From the NCBI GenBank assembly GCA_963925735.1, contig CAWUUH010000005.1, positions 248,001 through 312,000 on the forward strand: a stretch of 64,000 nucleotides of DNA. The letters run 5' to 3'. Shown here one piece after another: positions 26,255-35,070 of this stretch (positions are counted from its first letter, which is position 1; every line of letters begins with the position of its first letter). The stretch comes from UBA4582 sp013204195 (lineage in GTDB: Bacteria > Pseudomonadota > Gammaproteobacteria > Pseudomonadales > Azotimanducaceae). Both the position numbers and the translations under genes were made by a program. The notes below the pieces were generated by a model. That model searched no databases. It was not told the origin of the DNA and was given only the letters and a program-made list of their open reading frames with translations.

Positions 26255-27514
26255 GTGATCAGAATTTTATATAGCCTCGTTTTTTACCTGGCAATACCGC
26301 TGGTATTGCTCCGGGTTTACTGGCGTTCCCGCAAGGAGCCGCGCTATAAAAAGGACCTGCGGCAACGGTTCGGGTTTTGCCCGCGTTTGGTCGGCGATAA
26401 TTGGGTTTGGGTGCACGCGGTCTCGGCGGGCGAGAGCATCGCAGCAGTGCCGTTGATCAAGGAGCTATTGGCGGCTGGCCGTCAGGTCGTGGTGACTAGT
26501 ATGACACCGACTGGTCGGGAGCAAATCGAGCGGCTGCTAGGTAATCAGGTGACCAGCTGCTACGCCCCCTATGATATGCCCGATGCGGTGATGCGTTTTT
26601 TACGCCGCAGTCGGCCGCAGGCGTTGGTCATTATCGACACTGAGTTGTGGCCTAATATGCTGCACTATGCGCACCGTCAGGGTATCAAAATACTCCTGGT
26701 CAATGCCCGCCTCTCGGCTCGCAGTGCCGCGGGTTATGGCCGCATCAAGGCCGTCAGTCAGGCGATGCTGCAAGCGATCGACGTGGTGGCAGCCCAGAGT
26801 CAGGAGCAAGGAGATCGGTTCGTCGAGCTTGGTTTGGTGCCGGAGCGTCTTCAAGTGACCGGCAGCATTAAGTTTGACGCGAGTCAGCCGAGTGATCTTG
26901 CTCAGCGAGCCGCGGAATTCAGGCGAATATTGGGCCGGCGACTGATTATTGTGGCAGGTAGTACTCATCCCGGTGAGGAACAGATGCTTCTGGATGCGGT
27001 GCGCCCGCTGATGCAGTCTCAACCGGACATCCTGTTGGTGCTAGCCCCCCGTCATCATTATCGGGCTGAACAGGTCGAGCGCCTGTGTCAAACCATGGGT
27101 CTGGTCACGGTGCGCCGCAGCGCGAATCTTAAGTGCAGCCCTCAGACCCAGGTCTATCTACTGGACACCATGGGTGAGCTGGGCTATCTGTACCCTATTG
27201 CCGACATCACCTTTGTTGGTGGTAGTTTGGTGCCAGTGGGCGGTCATAACCCGATGGAGCCGGCAAGTCATGGTAAGCCCGTGATAATGGGGCAACATTT
27301 ACGCAATATCCAAGACATTGCAGATCGATTTATCGCCAACGGCGGACTGCTTCGAGTGGAGTCCTCGACAGCATTAGCATCCAGTCTGGCATCTTTGTGT
27401 CAAAGTGCGGCGCAACGCCAGCGGCTGGGTGCGGCTGCGCTGCAGACAATGGCGGAGAATCGAGGTGCTCTGAAGCTGACGTTGCGGCTAATTGATGGCC
27501 AGCTAGGCGCATAA
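26255..27514 (+). CDS. waaA: Kdo transferase WaaA (KdtA)
   Basis: 419-residue GT30 glycosyltransferase that transfers 3-deoxy-D-manno-octulosonic acid to the lipid A precursor. An N-terminal membrane anchor (about 1-22) is followed by the acceptor-side motif WVHAVSAGES with its catalytic-region Glu, and the C-terminal CMP-Kdo site with FVGGSLVPVGGHNPMEPA. The start is GTG at 26255. Number of Kdo residues added cannot be told from sequence. The gene is divergent from the FAD oxidoreductase gene and completes the LPS cluster begun by waaF. Confidence 0.95.
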   Translation: MIRILYSLVFYLAIPLVLLRVYWRSRKEPRYKKDLRQRFGFCPRLVGDNWVWVHAVSAGESIAAVPLIKELLAAGRQVVVTSMTPTGREQIERLLGNQVTSCYAPYDMPDAVMRFLRRSRPQALVIIDTELWPNMLHYAHRQGIKILLVNARLSARSAAGYGRIKAVSQAMLQAIDVVAAQSQEQGDRFVELGLVPERLQVTGSIKFDASQPSDLAQRAAEFRRILGRRLIIVAGSTHPGEEQMLLDAVRPLMQSQPDILLVLAPRHHYRAEQVERLCQTMGLVTVRRSANLKCSPQTQVYLLDTMGELGYLYPIADITFVGGSLVPVGGHNPMEPASHGKPVIMGQHLRNIQDIADRFIANGGLLRVESSTALASSLASLCQSAAQRQRLGAAALQTMAENRGALKLTLRLIDGQLGA

Positions 27515-27595
27515 ACCACGGACTTTCTGTGGTACCCTTTGGCGTTAACAGGCACCCATGATCGTCTCGACTTGAAGAATGTGAGCAAGGAAAAT

Positions 27596-28108
27596 ATGGA
27601 GCGGAGTAAATCACGGCGTTATGTTCCTGACCTGGTGTCAGATATGGCTGAATGTGATGCAAATTACATCCGCTTGCTGCGCCTGTTTCCCCATATGGCA
27701 GAGCAGGACGCGTTATCTTTTGGCGTTCAAGGTGCCACTCAAGTGACCAGTCTAGGTGCTATTCAAGGTATCACTGAAGATGGTGCGCGGGTCGTCATGC
27801 AGATTTCTGAACGGTGCCCCTACACGACCATGTTGTCGGTTCAGGTCACCAGTGAAGACGATCAGCCCTGGGTCAAATGGCCGGTGCTGGAGGTGCGCAT
27901 CTACCACGACATCAAGTCGGCTGAGGTGACGGGTTTTGAGCGGCACAGAAATTTCAGATATCGCTACCAAACGCCCAACCCGGATATGTTTCAACCCGAT
28001 GAAAAATCTCAGATAAACCGCTTCTTTGGCGAGTTGCTCAGCTTTTGTATCGAGCATGGCCATTCGCTGGAACCGGTGTTCCTGGATAGAGGCGACACCC
28101 CAGAGTAA
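27596..28108 (+). CDS. DUF1249 (YqiB-like) protein
   Basis: 170-residue soluble protein of the DUF1249/YqiB family; the block RYVPDLVSDMAECDANYIR, the YHD motif in VRIYHDIKSAEV, and the DEKSQINRFFGELL helix match E. coli YqiB. Function is unknown. The start is ATG at 27596, preceded by AAGG; the frame is open upstream to 27539 and a GTG at 27581 is an alternative. In E. coli yqiB lies in nudF-yqiB-cpdA-yqiA-parE; here only yqiB and parE remain together, separated by 210 bp. Confidence 0.85.
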   Translation: MERSKSRRYVPDLVSDMAECDANYIRLLRLFPHMAEQDALSFGVQGATQVTSLGAIQGITEDGARVVMQISERCPYTTMLSVQVTSEDDQPWVKWPVLEVRIYHDIKSAEVTGFERHRNFRYRYQTPNPDMFQPDEKSQINRFFGELLSFCIEHGHSLEPVFLDRGDTPE

Positions 28109-28318
28109 ATGCGTGGTGAAATCCGAAGAAATCACCTGACCATGTAGTTATAATTTGGCGCCAGACACAAAGCCGATTGTTGGCAGTGCGGATAATTGCT
28201 TCAGCCCGGGTGCGCGAGGGTTGAGGTCAGGCTTTGCTGCTATAAAGCGCTAGGTCAGAGCGCCCAACACCGACAACAACTGAATCCGGATACCACCTAT
28301 CGATGTTAACAGGACACT

Positions 28319-30223
28319 ATGGTTACTAAGAATTATAGCGCAGACTCTATTGAGGTCTTGGAAGGCCTTGACCCCGTCAAGAAACGCCCGGGCATGTATA
28401 CGGACACCACCAGGCCCAATCATCTGGCGCAGGAAGTCATCGACAACAGCGTTGATGAGGCGCTGGAAGGTTACGCCACCGAGATTCGAGTGACTCTGGG
28501 TAAAGATGGGTCCATGTCGGTGGGTGATAATGGTCGCGGTATGCCGGTTGACCTGCATAAAAAGGAAAAGCTCCCAGGAGTCGAGCTGATTTTGACTCGG
28601 CTGCATTCTGGGGCGAAATTCAACAGCGATAACTACAAATTTTCAGGCGGCTTGCACGGTGTGGGAATTTCCGTGGTCAACGCCCTGTCTGAGTCCTTTG
28701 ACGTCTATATCAAACGTGATGGCAAGCTGCATCACATGTCGTTCAAGGATGGCATAAAGGCGACGGAACTTGCGGTTAAGGAGACGATTGGCAAACGCAA
28801 TACCGGTACGCTGGTGTCCTTTCGTCCCAACCCTCAGTACTTCGACTCGCCAAAATTCTCGGTTAGCCGCATGAAACATTTGTTGCGCGCCAAGGCTGTA
28901 TTGTGTCCTGGTTTGCGCGTGTTTTTTACTGATGAGACTAACTCTAACCCAGACGAAGGGCAGTATGAGTGGTTTTATGAAGCGGGTTTGAAAGACTATC
29001 TTGTCGATGAGTTGGCGGGTTTTGAGGTATTGCCAGCGGAACCCTTTATGGGCTCGATGGCGGGTAATGAAGAAGCTGTCGACTGGGCCGTGCAGTGGTT
29101 GCCAGAAGGTGGCGATCTCATCACGGAAAGCTACGTTAACCTTATTCCGACAACCCAAGGCGGTACGCATGTCAGCGGCCTGCGTGGCGGTTTACTTGAG
29201 GCCCTACGAGAATTTTGTGAATTTCGAAATTTGGTGCCGCGAGGGGTGAAAATTTCTGCGGATGATATCTGGGATCGCTGCAGCTACGTGTTGTCGGCGA
29301 AACTGCTGGATCCGCAATTTTCTGGTCAGACTAAGGAGCGCTTGAACTCTCGTCAGGCAGCAACGTTTATCGCAGGCGTTGTCAAAGACAGCTTCAGTCT
29401 TTGGCTCAATCAACATACGACGGATGCTGAGGCTTTAGCTGAGCTGGCCATTAGTAATGCCCAAGCTCGATTGCGTGCCGGTAAAAAAGTCGTGCGTAAG
29501 AAAGTCACGGCGGGCCCAGCGCTACCGGGCAAGCTGGCAGATTGTTCCTGTCAGGATGCCATGCAAGGTGAGCTGTTTCTGGTTGAGGGAGATTCGGCCG
29601 GAGGCTCAGCCAAGCAGGCCCGGGACAGGGTCACCCAAGCAATTATGCCGCTGCGCGGCAAGATCTTGAATACCTGGGAGGTGGACTCCAGTGAAATATT
29701 GGCTTCCCAGGAAGTGCATGATATCTCCGTCGCTCTGGGTATTGATCCCGGCGAAGAGAACTTGGCCAATCTACGCTACGGTAAGGTGTGCATTTTGGCG
29801 GACGCAGACTCTGACGGCCTGCATATTGCCAGTTTGCTGATAGCGTTGTTCGTCAAACATTACCCGGCGCTGGTGAATGCGGGTCATGTCTACGTTGCGA
29901 TGCCGCCCTTGTATCGGATCGACGTTGGCAAGGAGGTGTTTTATGCGCTGGATGAGGCTGAGCGTCGTGGCATTCTGGAGCTGATTGCCGCTGAGAAAAA
30001 GAAGGGCAAGGTCAGCGTCCAGCGCTTCAAGGGGCTTGGCGAAATGAACCCCTTGCAGTTACGTGAAACGGCCATGGCTGAAGCCACGCGCCGTCTGGTG
30101 CAACTCACCATGGATCCAGGCAGTCTGGTGCATGATACGCTGGATATGTTGTTGTCAAAAAAGCGCGCGCCAGATAGAAAAATCTGGCTCGAGAGTAAGG
30201 GCGACCTGGCCGAATTGTTATAA
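28319..30223 (+). CDS. parE: DNA topoisomerase IV subunit B ParE
   Basis: 634-residue ATPase subunit of topoisomerase IV, which decatenates daughter chromosomes. The GHKL ATPase domain has DNSVDEALEGYA and DNGRGMPVD; the transducer follows; the Toprim domain has LVEGDSAGGSAKQARDR and ADADSDGLHI, supplying the Mg-binding acids. It resembles ParE rather than GyrB in length and in lacking the GyrB-specific insertion. AGGA precedes the ATG at 28319. parC follows after 31 bp, probably in one transcript. Confidence 0.97.
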   Translation: MVTKNYSADSIEVLEGLDPVKKRPGMYTDTTRPNHLAQEVIDNSVDEALEGYATEIRVTLGKDGSMSVGDNGRGMPVDLHKKEKLPGVELILTRLHSGAKFNSDNYKFSGGLHGVGISVVNALSESFDVYIKRDGKLHHMSFKDGIKATELAVKETIGKRNTGTLVSFRPNPQYFDSPKFSVSRMKHLLRAKAVLCPGLRVFFTDETNSNPDEGQYEWFYEAGLKDYLVDELAGFEVLPAEPFMGSMAGNEEAVDWAVQWLPEGGDLITESYVNLIPTTQGGTHVSGLRGGLLEALREFCEFRNLVPRGVKISADDIWDRCSYVLSAKLLDPQFSGQTKERLNSRQAATFIAGVVKDSFSLWLNQHTTDAEALAELAISNAQARLRAGKKVVRKKVTAGPALPGKLADCSCQDAMQGELFLVEGDSAGGSAKQARDRVTQAIMPLRGKILNTWEVDSSEILASQEVHDISVALGIDPGEENLANLRYGKVCILADADSDGLHIASLLIALFVKHYPALVNAGHVYVAMPPLYRIDVGKEVFYALDEAERRGILELIAAEKKKGKVSVQRFKGLGEMNPLQLRETAMAEATRRLVQLTMDPGSLVHDTLDMLLSKKRAPDRKIWLESKGDLAELL

Positions 30224-30254
30224 CCGTTAGATCAACTACAAAGCGAAGAGATTC

Positions 30255-32507
30255 ATGACCGAACCAAATCAATCGTCGAACACGGAAACGATTTCCTTAA
30301 CGGAGTTTACCGAAGGCGCCTACTTAAACTATGCCATGTATGTCATCAATGACCGGGCTCTGCCGCATATAGGCGATGGTCTCAAGCCAGTGCAGCGGCG
30401 AATCGTCTTTGCCATGTCGGAGCTGCGTCTTAGCGCTGATGCCAAGTTTATGAAGTCAGCCCGGACCGTCGGTGATGTGATCGGTAAATATCATCCCCAC
30501 GGCGACAGTGCCAGCTATGAGGCCATGGTTTTGATGGCTCAGCGATTTTCATATCGGTATACGCTGGTAGATGGTCAGGGCAACTGGGGGTCACCCGATG
30601 ACCCCAAGTCATTTGCGGCGATGCGTTACACGGAATCACGTTTAACCAAGTATGCCTCTGTGCTGCTGGATGAATTGGGTCAAGGGACTGTGGAATTCGT
30701 TCCCAACTTCGATGGCACTATGGAAGAGCCGGTGCTGTTGCCCGCTCGCCTGCCGAATATCTTGCTAAATGGCGGTAGTGGTATTGCGGTGGGGATGGCG
30801 ACAGATATTCCCCCGCATAATGTCAATGAAGTGGTCAGTGCCTGTATCCGCTTGTTAGATCAGCCTAAGGCTACGGTCTTGGATCTGATGGAGCATATTC
30901 AAGGACCAGATTTTCCGACCAATGCGGAAATTATCTCTAGTGCCGCAGATATTCGCCAAGTCTATGAGACTGGCCGAGGTGCCGTTCGTACACGAGCTGT
31001 CTATGAGATGGAGGACAGCGACATTGTGATCACCGCGATCCCCTTTCAGGTATCCGGCACCAAGATATTGGAACAGATAGCGGCTCAGATGCAGGCCAAA
31101 AAATTGCCTATGGTCGTCGATCTGCGTGATGAGTCTGACCACGAGAACCCGACTCGAATTGTCATTGTTCCGCGCTCTAACCGGATCGATGTTCAAGCCT
31201 TGATGGCGCATTTATTCGCCACCACGGATTTGGAACGCACGCACCGAATAAATTTCAACATGATCGGCCTGGACGGCAGGCCTCGAGTTAAGCCCTTGAA
31301 CGTGCTGTTATCCGAGTGGCTGACTTTCCGCACGGATACGGTGGTACGTAGGCTTAATTATCGGTTGGAGAAGATCCTGGCGCGTCTACATATTCTGGAC
31401 GGCTTGATGATCGCTTATCTGAATATCGACGAAGTGATTCGCATTATTCGCACAGAAGATAAGCCGAGGCAGGCACTGATGGCCGCTTATGGGTTATCCG
31501 AAATTCAGGCTGATGCCATATTAGATCTGCGTTTGCGTCAGTTAGCGCGGCTTGAGGAAGTGAAGATTCAAGGCGAGCAAGATGACCTGAATGTCGAACG
31601 CCTGGACATCGAAAAAACCTTGGGTTCGAGTGCACGCATGAAGACCCTGGTGAAGCAGGAATTGCTGAGAGATGCGAAAGAGTTTGGCGATGATCGTCAG
31701 TCGCCCATCGTGAGTCGAACTGAGGCCCAAGCGTTCAACGAGAAAGATTTGTTGTCGACGGAGCCTGTGACCATCGTGCTTTCCGAGAAAGGCTGGGTTC
31801 GCGCTGCTCGGGGTCATGAAATAGATCCTCAGGAGTTAAGCTATCGATCGGGGGATAACTTTTTCCAGGCGGTCTTGGGTCAGTCCAACCAAGATGCGGT
31901 TTTTCTGGATTCAACGGGTCGAGCCTATACGTTGCCGGCCCATACGTTGCCCTCGGCTCGCGGTCAGGGCGAGCCCTTAAGTGGCCGCACAAACCCCCCT
32001 TCCGGAGCCTACTTCACCGGGGTTATTACCGGCGACCATAAACAGCAATATCTGCTCGCTAGTGATGCGGGCTATGGCTTTGTCTCGAGTCTCGGTGATC
32101 TGCAAAGTAAGAACAAGGCGGGGAAATCGGTGATCAGTGTGCCGGCTGGTGGGATCGTCCTGCGCCCTCGGCTAGTGTCTAATCTCGAGCAAGACTATGT
32201 GGCGGCGGTCAGCAACGAAGGCCGGTTGTTGATATTTCCGATCAGTGAGCTACCCGTGCTAGCGAGAGGCAAAGGCGTGAAGATCATGAACATTCCGAAA
32301 GCGCTGCTGGCGGAGCGTCTAGAGTTCATGGCCTATTTATTGGTTTTGACCGCAAACGATACGTTAGTGGTGCACTCGGGTAAACGCCATATCAATCTGA
32401 AATTCGCTGATTTGGAGCATTACCGTGGTGAGCGCGCCCGCCGCGGCCTGAAGCTACCAAGGGGTTTTCAGAAGGTCGACAGCGTCGAGCTACTGAAGAT
32501 GACATGA
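30255..32507 (+). CDS. parC: DNA topoisomerase IV subunit A ParC
   Basis: 750-residue DNA-cleaving subunit of topoisomerase IV. The catalytic tyrosine is Tyr125 in AAMRYTESRL. The quinolone-resistance region reads HPHGDSASYEAM with Ser85 and Glu89, the sensitive-type residues at the positions matching E. coli Ser80 and Glu84. The C-terminal beta-pinwheel is present but short, as in ParC rather than GyrA, and lacks a GyrA box. It lies 31 bp after parE and converges on the YtjB-family gene with 16 bp between stops; a 9-bp hairpin (32521-32541) covers that junction. Confidence 0.97.
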   Translation: MTEPNQSSNTETISLTEFTEGAYLNYAMYVINDRALPHIGDGLKPVQRRIVFAMSELRLSADAKFMKSARTVGDVIGKYHPHGDSASYEAMVLMAQRFSYRYTLVDGQGNWGSPDDPKSFAAMRYTESRLTKYASVLLDELGQGTVEFVPNFDGTMEEPVLLPARLPNILLNGGSGIAVGMATDIPPHNVNEVVSACIRLLDQPKATVLDLMEHIQGPDFPTNAEIISSAADIRQVYETGRGAVRTRAVYEMEDSDIVITAIPFQVSGTKILEQIAAQMQAKKLPMVVDLRDESDHENPTRIVIVPRSNRIDVQALMAHLFATTDLERTHRINFNMIGLDGRPRVKPLNVLLSEWLTFRTDTVVRRLNYRLEKILARLHILDGLMIAYLNIDEVIRIIRTEDKPRQALMAAYGLSEIQADAILDLRLRQLARLEEVKIQGEQDDLNVERLDIEKTLGSSARMKTLVKQELLRDAKEFGDDRQSPIVSRTEAQAFNEKDLLSTEPVTIVLSEKGWVRAARGHEIDPQELSYRSGDNFFQAVLGQSNQDAVFLDSTGRAYTLPAHTLPSARGQGEPLSGRTNPPSGAYFTGVITGDHKQQYLLASDAGYGFVSSLGDLQSKNKAGKSVISVPAGGIVLRPRLVSNLEQDYVAAVSNEGRLLIFPISELPVLARGKGVKIMNIPKALLAERLEFMAYLLVLTANDTLVVHSGKRHINLKFADLEHYRGERARRGLKLPRGFQKVDSVELLKMT

Positions 32508-32523
32508 TCGCCACGGCGAGCGA

Positions 32524-33666
32524 CTACTGCTGCAGTAGTTGTCTGGCCTGGCTCTGGATGAGGCCCTGATGGGGCAGCGCCAGGGCTTCGACTTTGAACA
32601 CCAGGCCGGCAGGGGTCAGAGAGCTATGGAATGGGGTGATAACAAAACGGCTAGGGTTGACCATCTGTTCAAGCACCTGTTGGCTGGTAAGCAGACAATT
32701 TTCCGCGTTGGCGGCCAGGTAACTCGCGTGTTTGCGGGCATTCGCCAGGGCTTGTGGGTCAATCGCGACCCCTGATAATGGGTCGGTTGCTGAGCCAGTG
32801 GCTACTTGCAGGCCGAGTTTGATGCTGATGGGAGTATCCGTTAGGTGGAAGATTTCGAGCAGTAGCAGGCCACTACAGATTGCTCGAAAGATCGGATCAG
32901 CGCCGGTAAAATAGACCAATATAGTCTCTCCGTCTGGTCGCGTCATGTCGCCACTATAAAGTAACAACGCCCGTTGAATGCGGGGTAGAAAGTCAGGTAA
33001 CAGGCGCGCGGGCCTGAGCTTGAAGACCATGATCACGGTATCGGCGGCTTTGGCCTCAATCACCGGCCGGTTAGCGCTTGGGTCTGCTTCAGCCGCCGCC
33101 AAAGACTCGGCTTGGTGCCTTGAAGTTTCCGGTGCCGGGGCGGCTGGCACGCCGGGTAGCGCGATCCACAGGTATAGCAGGTCAGCATACTGCCAGACGA
33201 TAAACCCCGTCATCGCGCCGATAAGCAGGTGGATAGAGACAATCAGCCACAGGATTGAAAGTACGGGTTCTCTGACCGCCTGGCTATCTAAGCTGATCTG
33301 CAGGTGGCCTATGCTGGCCTTTTGCCAGGTGATATCGCGAGTGAATATGTGGGTCTTATCCGCCCCGCTGGATCGTTTTCCCGCCTGAGCGAGCAGGCGA
33401 TTGTCGGCGCTATAGACAGATGCGAAGTCGAAATTGTCCTGTGCCACGAGATCGTTGAGAACGACATTGAGGCTGAGGATGTCCTCATTAACCAGGTAGT
33501 CTGTGACTGACAGAGAGAGCTGTTCGGCAATGGCGTTGCCGAAGTGTTGGCCCTTCTGGTTCAATTCGACATTGACGTGATTGTAGCTGAATAACACAGA
33601 CGCAAGGCCGCTGATGAAGATAGGCATCAGGACCAAAAAAATGGTTCTTAATTTTCGTCGATACAT
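32524..33666 (-). CDS. YtjB/AhpA-family membrane protein with degenerate cyclase-like domain
   Basis: 380-residue protein. A first membrane helix (about 8-28) leads into a periplasmic SMP-type domain (about 30-130, with NEDILSLNVVLNDL), then a second helix (about 133-160). This half matches the YtjB family, whose gene is divergent from serB in E. coli as it is here. The cytoplasmic half (about 205-375) resembles a class III cyclase domain: DGETILVYFTG sits where the second metal Asp and Gly-Asp loop would be, and IKLGLQVATGS where the dimerisation strand is. The metal aspartates and the Asn/Arg pair are not recognisable, so catalysis is unlikely. Function unknown. Confidence 0.78.
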   Translation of the reverse strand: MYRRKLRTIFLVLMPIFISGLASVLFSYNHVNVELNQKGQHFGNAIAEQLSLSVTDYLVNEDILSLNVVLNDLVAQDNFDFASVYSADNRLLAQAGKRSSGADKTHIFTRDITWQKASIGHLQISLDSQAVREPVLSILWLIVSIHLLIGAMTGFIVWQYADLLYLWIALPGVPAAPAPETSRHQAESLAAAEADPSANRPVIEAKAADTVIMVFKLRPARLLPDFLPRIQRALLLYSGDMTRPDGETILVYFTGADPIFRAICSGLLLLEIFHLTDTPISIKLGLQVATGSATDPLSGVAIDPQALANARKHASYLAANAENCLLTSQQVLEQMVNPSRFVITPFHSSLTPAGLVFKVEALALPHQGLIQSQARQLLQQ

Positions 33667-33737
33667 AGAACCCTTACAGCCATTAGGCGAAGTAGGGTAA
33701 GTATAACTGAATGTCAGGCATGAGAATTCGCTTTGTT

Positions 33738-33766
33738 TTGTATTTCATTCAGCGACGAAGGATAAT
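33738..33766 (+). promoter_or_regulatory. Candidate sigma-70 promoter for serB
   Basis: TTGTAT (33738-33743) and GATAAT (33761-33766) are separated by 17 bp and end 18 bp before the serB ATG, which would leave a very short leader. Moderate match; not tested. Confidence 0.4.
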
Positions 33767-33784
33767 GCTCTCGATTTAACAGCC

Positions 33785-35047
33785 ATGGATATTAATGTGA
33801 CAGAGCTCGTGCTCATCAACATTTCCGGTGAGGACAAGCCCGGGCTTACAGCCGCTATTACAGAGCTTCTTGCAGACTTCGATATTGATATCCTCGATGT
33901 CGGTCAAGCGGTGATCCACAATCATTTGTCGCTAGGTATTCTGATCAATATACCCGGCCACTCGGACCCGATTCTCAAAGAGGTGTTGTTCAAGGCTAAT
34001 GCCTTAGGTGTCAATATCAAATTTTCGGTCGTCGACGATGCGAGCTACGACGAATGGGTTGGGCTGCAAGGCCGACCTCGTTTCATTCTGACGTTGCTTG
34101 CTCGCCGCATTAAGGCGACGCATATCGCTAAAGTCGCACGGGTTATTGCGGATAACAATCTGAACATTGACAATATTGTGCGGCTTTCAGGCAGGGTTTC
34201 TCTTATGCGCTCGGAAGCGAAGACCAAAGCCTGTGTCGAATTCTCACTGAAGGGTGAGCTGCGTGATAGTGCGGCGTTTCGTGCTGAGTTAATGAACGTC
34301 TGTGGTGAGCTTGATATTGATATCGCCGTCCAGGAAGACGGCTTGTTTCGACGCAATCGGCGACTGATTTGTTTCGATATGGATTCAACGCTTATTTCGA
34401 CCGAGGTCATCGACGAATTAGCGCGGCTGAACGGCGTCGGCGATCAAGTTAGCGCAGTGACGGAGCGGGCCATGCTCGGCGAGTTGGATTTTAAGACGAG
34501 TTTGCGGCAGCGGGTAGCCTTGCTCGAAGGTCTGCCCGAGTCGAGCCTGAAGCAGGTTGCGGATAACCTACCTTTGATGGAAGGGGTTGAGCATTTGTTT
34601 GCGGTCCTAAAGCAGTTGGGCTACAAGACTGCGATTCTTTCTGGTGGGTTTACCTATTTTGGGAAGGTATTGCAGGCCCGATTTGGGGTCGATTATGTCT
34701 ATGCCAACGAGCTGGAAATTGTGGATGGAAAATTGACGGGCCAGGTCATCGAGCCGATAGTTGATGCTGAACGTAAGGCGCTGCTATTAAAAACCTTGGC
34801 GAAGCAAGAAAATATTGTATTGGACCAGGTCATTGCTGTCGGCGATGGGGCTAACGATTTAGCGATGTTGGCTGTTGCTGGATTGGGGATCGCCTTTCAT
34901 GCCAAGCCAATTGTCAAAAAAAATGCAGAGCAGGCCATCTCACATTTAGGCTTGGATAGTATTTTGTATTTGATGGGTATCCGCGATCGAGACTCAGGTC
35001 GACCCAGCCAAGCTGGTGTTAGCAACGGAGCTAATGTTTCGAGCTAA
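33785..35047 (+). CDS. serB: Phosphoserine phosphatase SerB with N-terminal ACT domains
   Basis: 420-residue enzyme for the last step of serine synthesis. Two ACT-like regulatory repeats occupy about 1-185 (the first starts LVLINISGEDKPGLTAAI), as in the long SerB of Pseudomonas. The HAD-IB catalytic domain has the nucleophile motif FDMDSTLIS, motif II ILSGGF and the metal site VGDGANDLAML. The last codons lie in a 13-bp tandem duplication, so the C-terminal residues NGANVSS are repeat-derived and the stop codon is inside the second copy. It is divergent from the YtjB-family gene and converges on the FimX-like gene. Confidence 0.95.
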   Translation: MDINVTELVLINISGEDKPGLTAAITELLADFDIDILDVGQAVIHNHLSLGILINIPGHSDPILKEVLFKANALGVNIKFSVVDDASYDEWVGLQGRPRFILTLLARRIKATHIAKVARVIADNNLNIDNIVRLSGRVSLMRSEAKTKACVEFSLKGELRDSAAFRAELMNVCGELDIDIAVQEDGLFRRNRRLICFDMDSTLISTEVIDELARLNGVGDQVSAVTERAMLGELDFKTSLRQRVALLEGLPESSLKQVADNLPLMEGVEHLFAVLKQLGYKTAILSGGFTYFGKVLQARFGVDYVYANELEIVDGKLTGQVIEPIVDAERKALLLKTLAKQENIVLDQVIAVGDGANDLAMLAVAGLGIAFHAKPIVKKNAEQAISHLGLDSILYLMGIRDRDSGRPSQAGVSNGANVSS

Positions 35048-35061
35048 TGTTTCGAGCTAAT
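35028..35061. repeat. 13-bp tandem repeat spanning the serB stop
   Basis: The unit gagctaatgtttc occurs perfectly at 35028-35040 and 35041-35053, followed by a partial third copy (gagctaat). Because 13 is not a multiple of three, the two copies are read in different frames: the first encodes Ala-Asn, while the second supplies the serB TAA at 35045-35047. Confidence 0.85.
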
Positions 35062-35070
35062 TGCTTCAAG

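Noticed and set aside
30480..30530. ParC quinolone-resistance mutation
   Set aside because: The motif HPHGDSASYEAM has the sensitive-type Ser and Glu.
32521..32541. Bidirectional terminator between parC and the YtjB-family gene
   Set aside because: A 9-bp hairpin is present but there is no T-run on either side and one arm lies in coding sequence.
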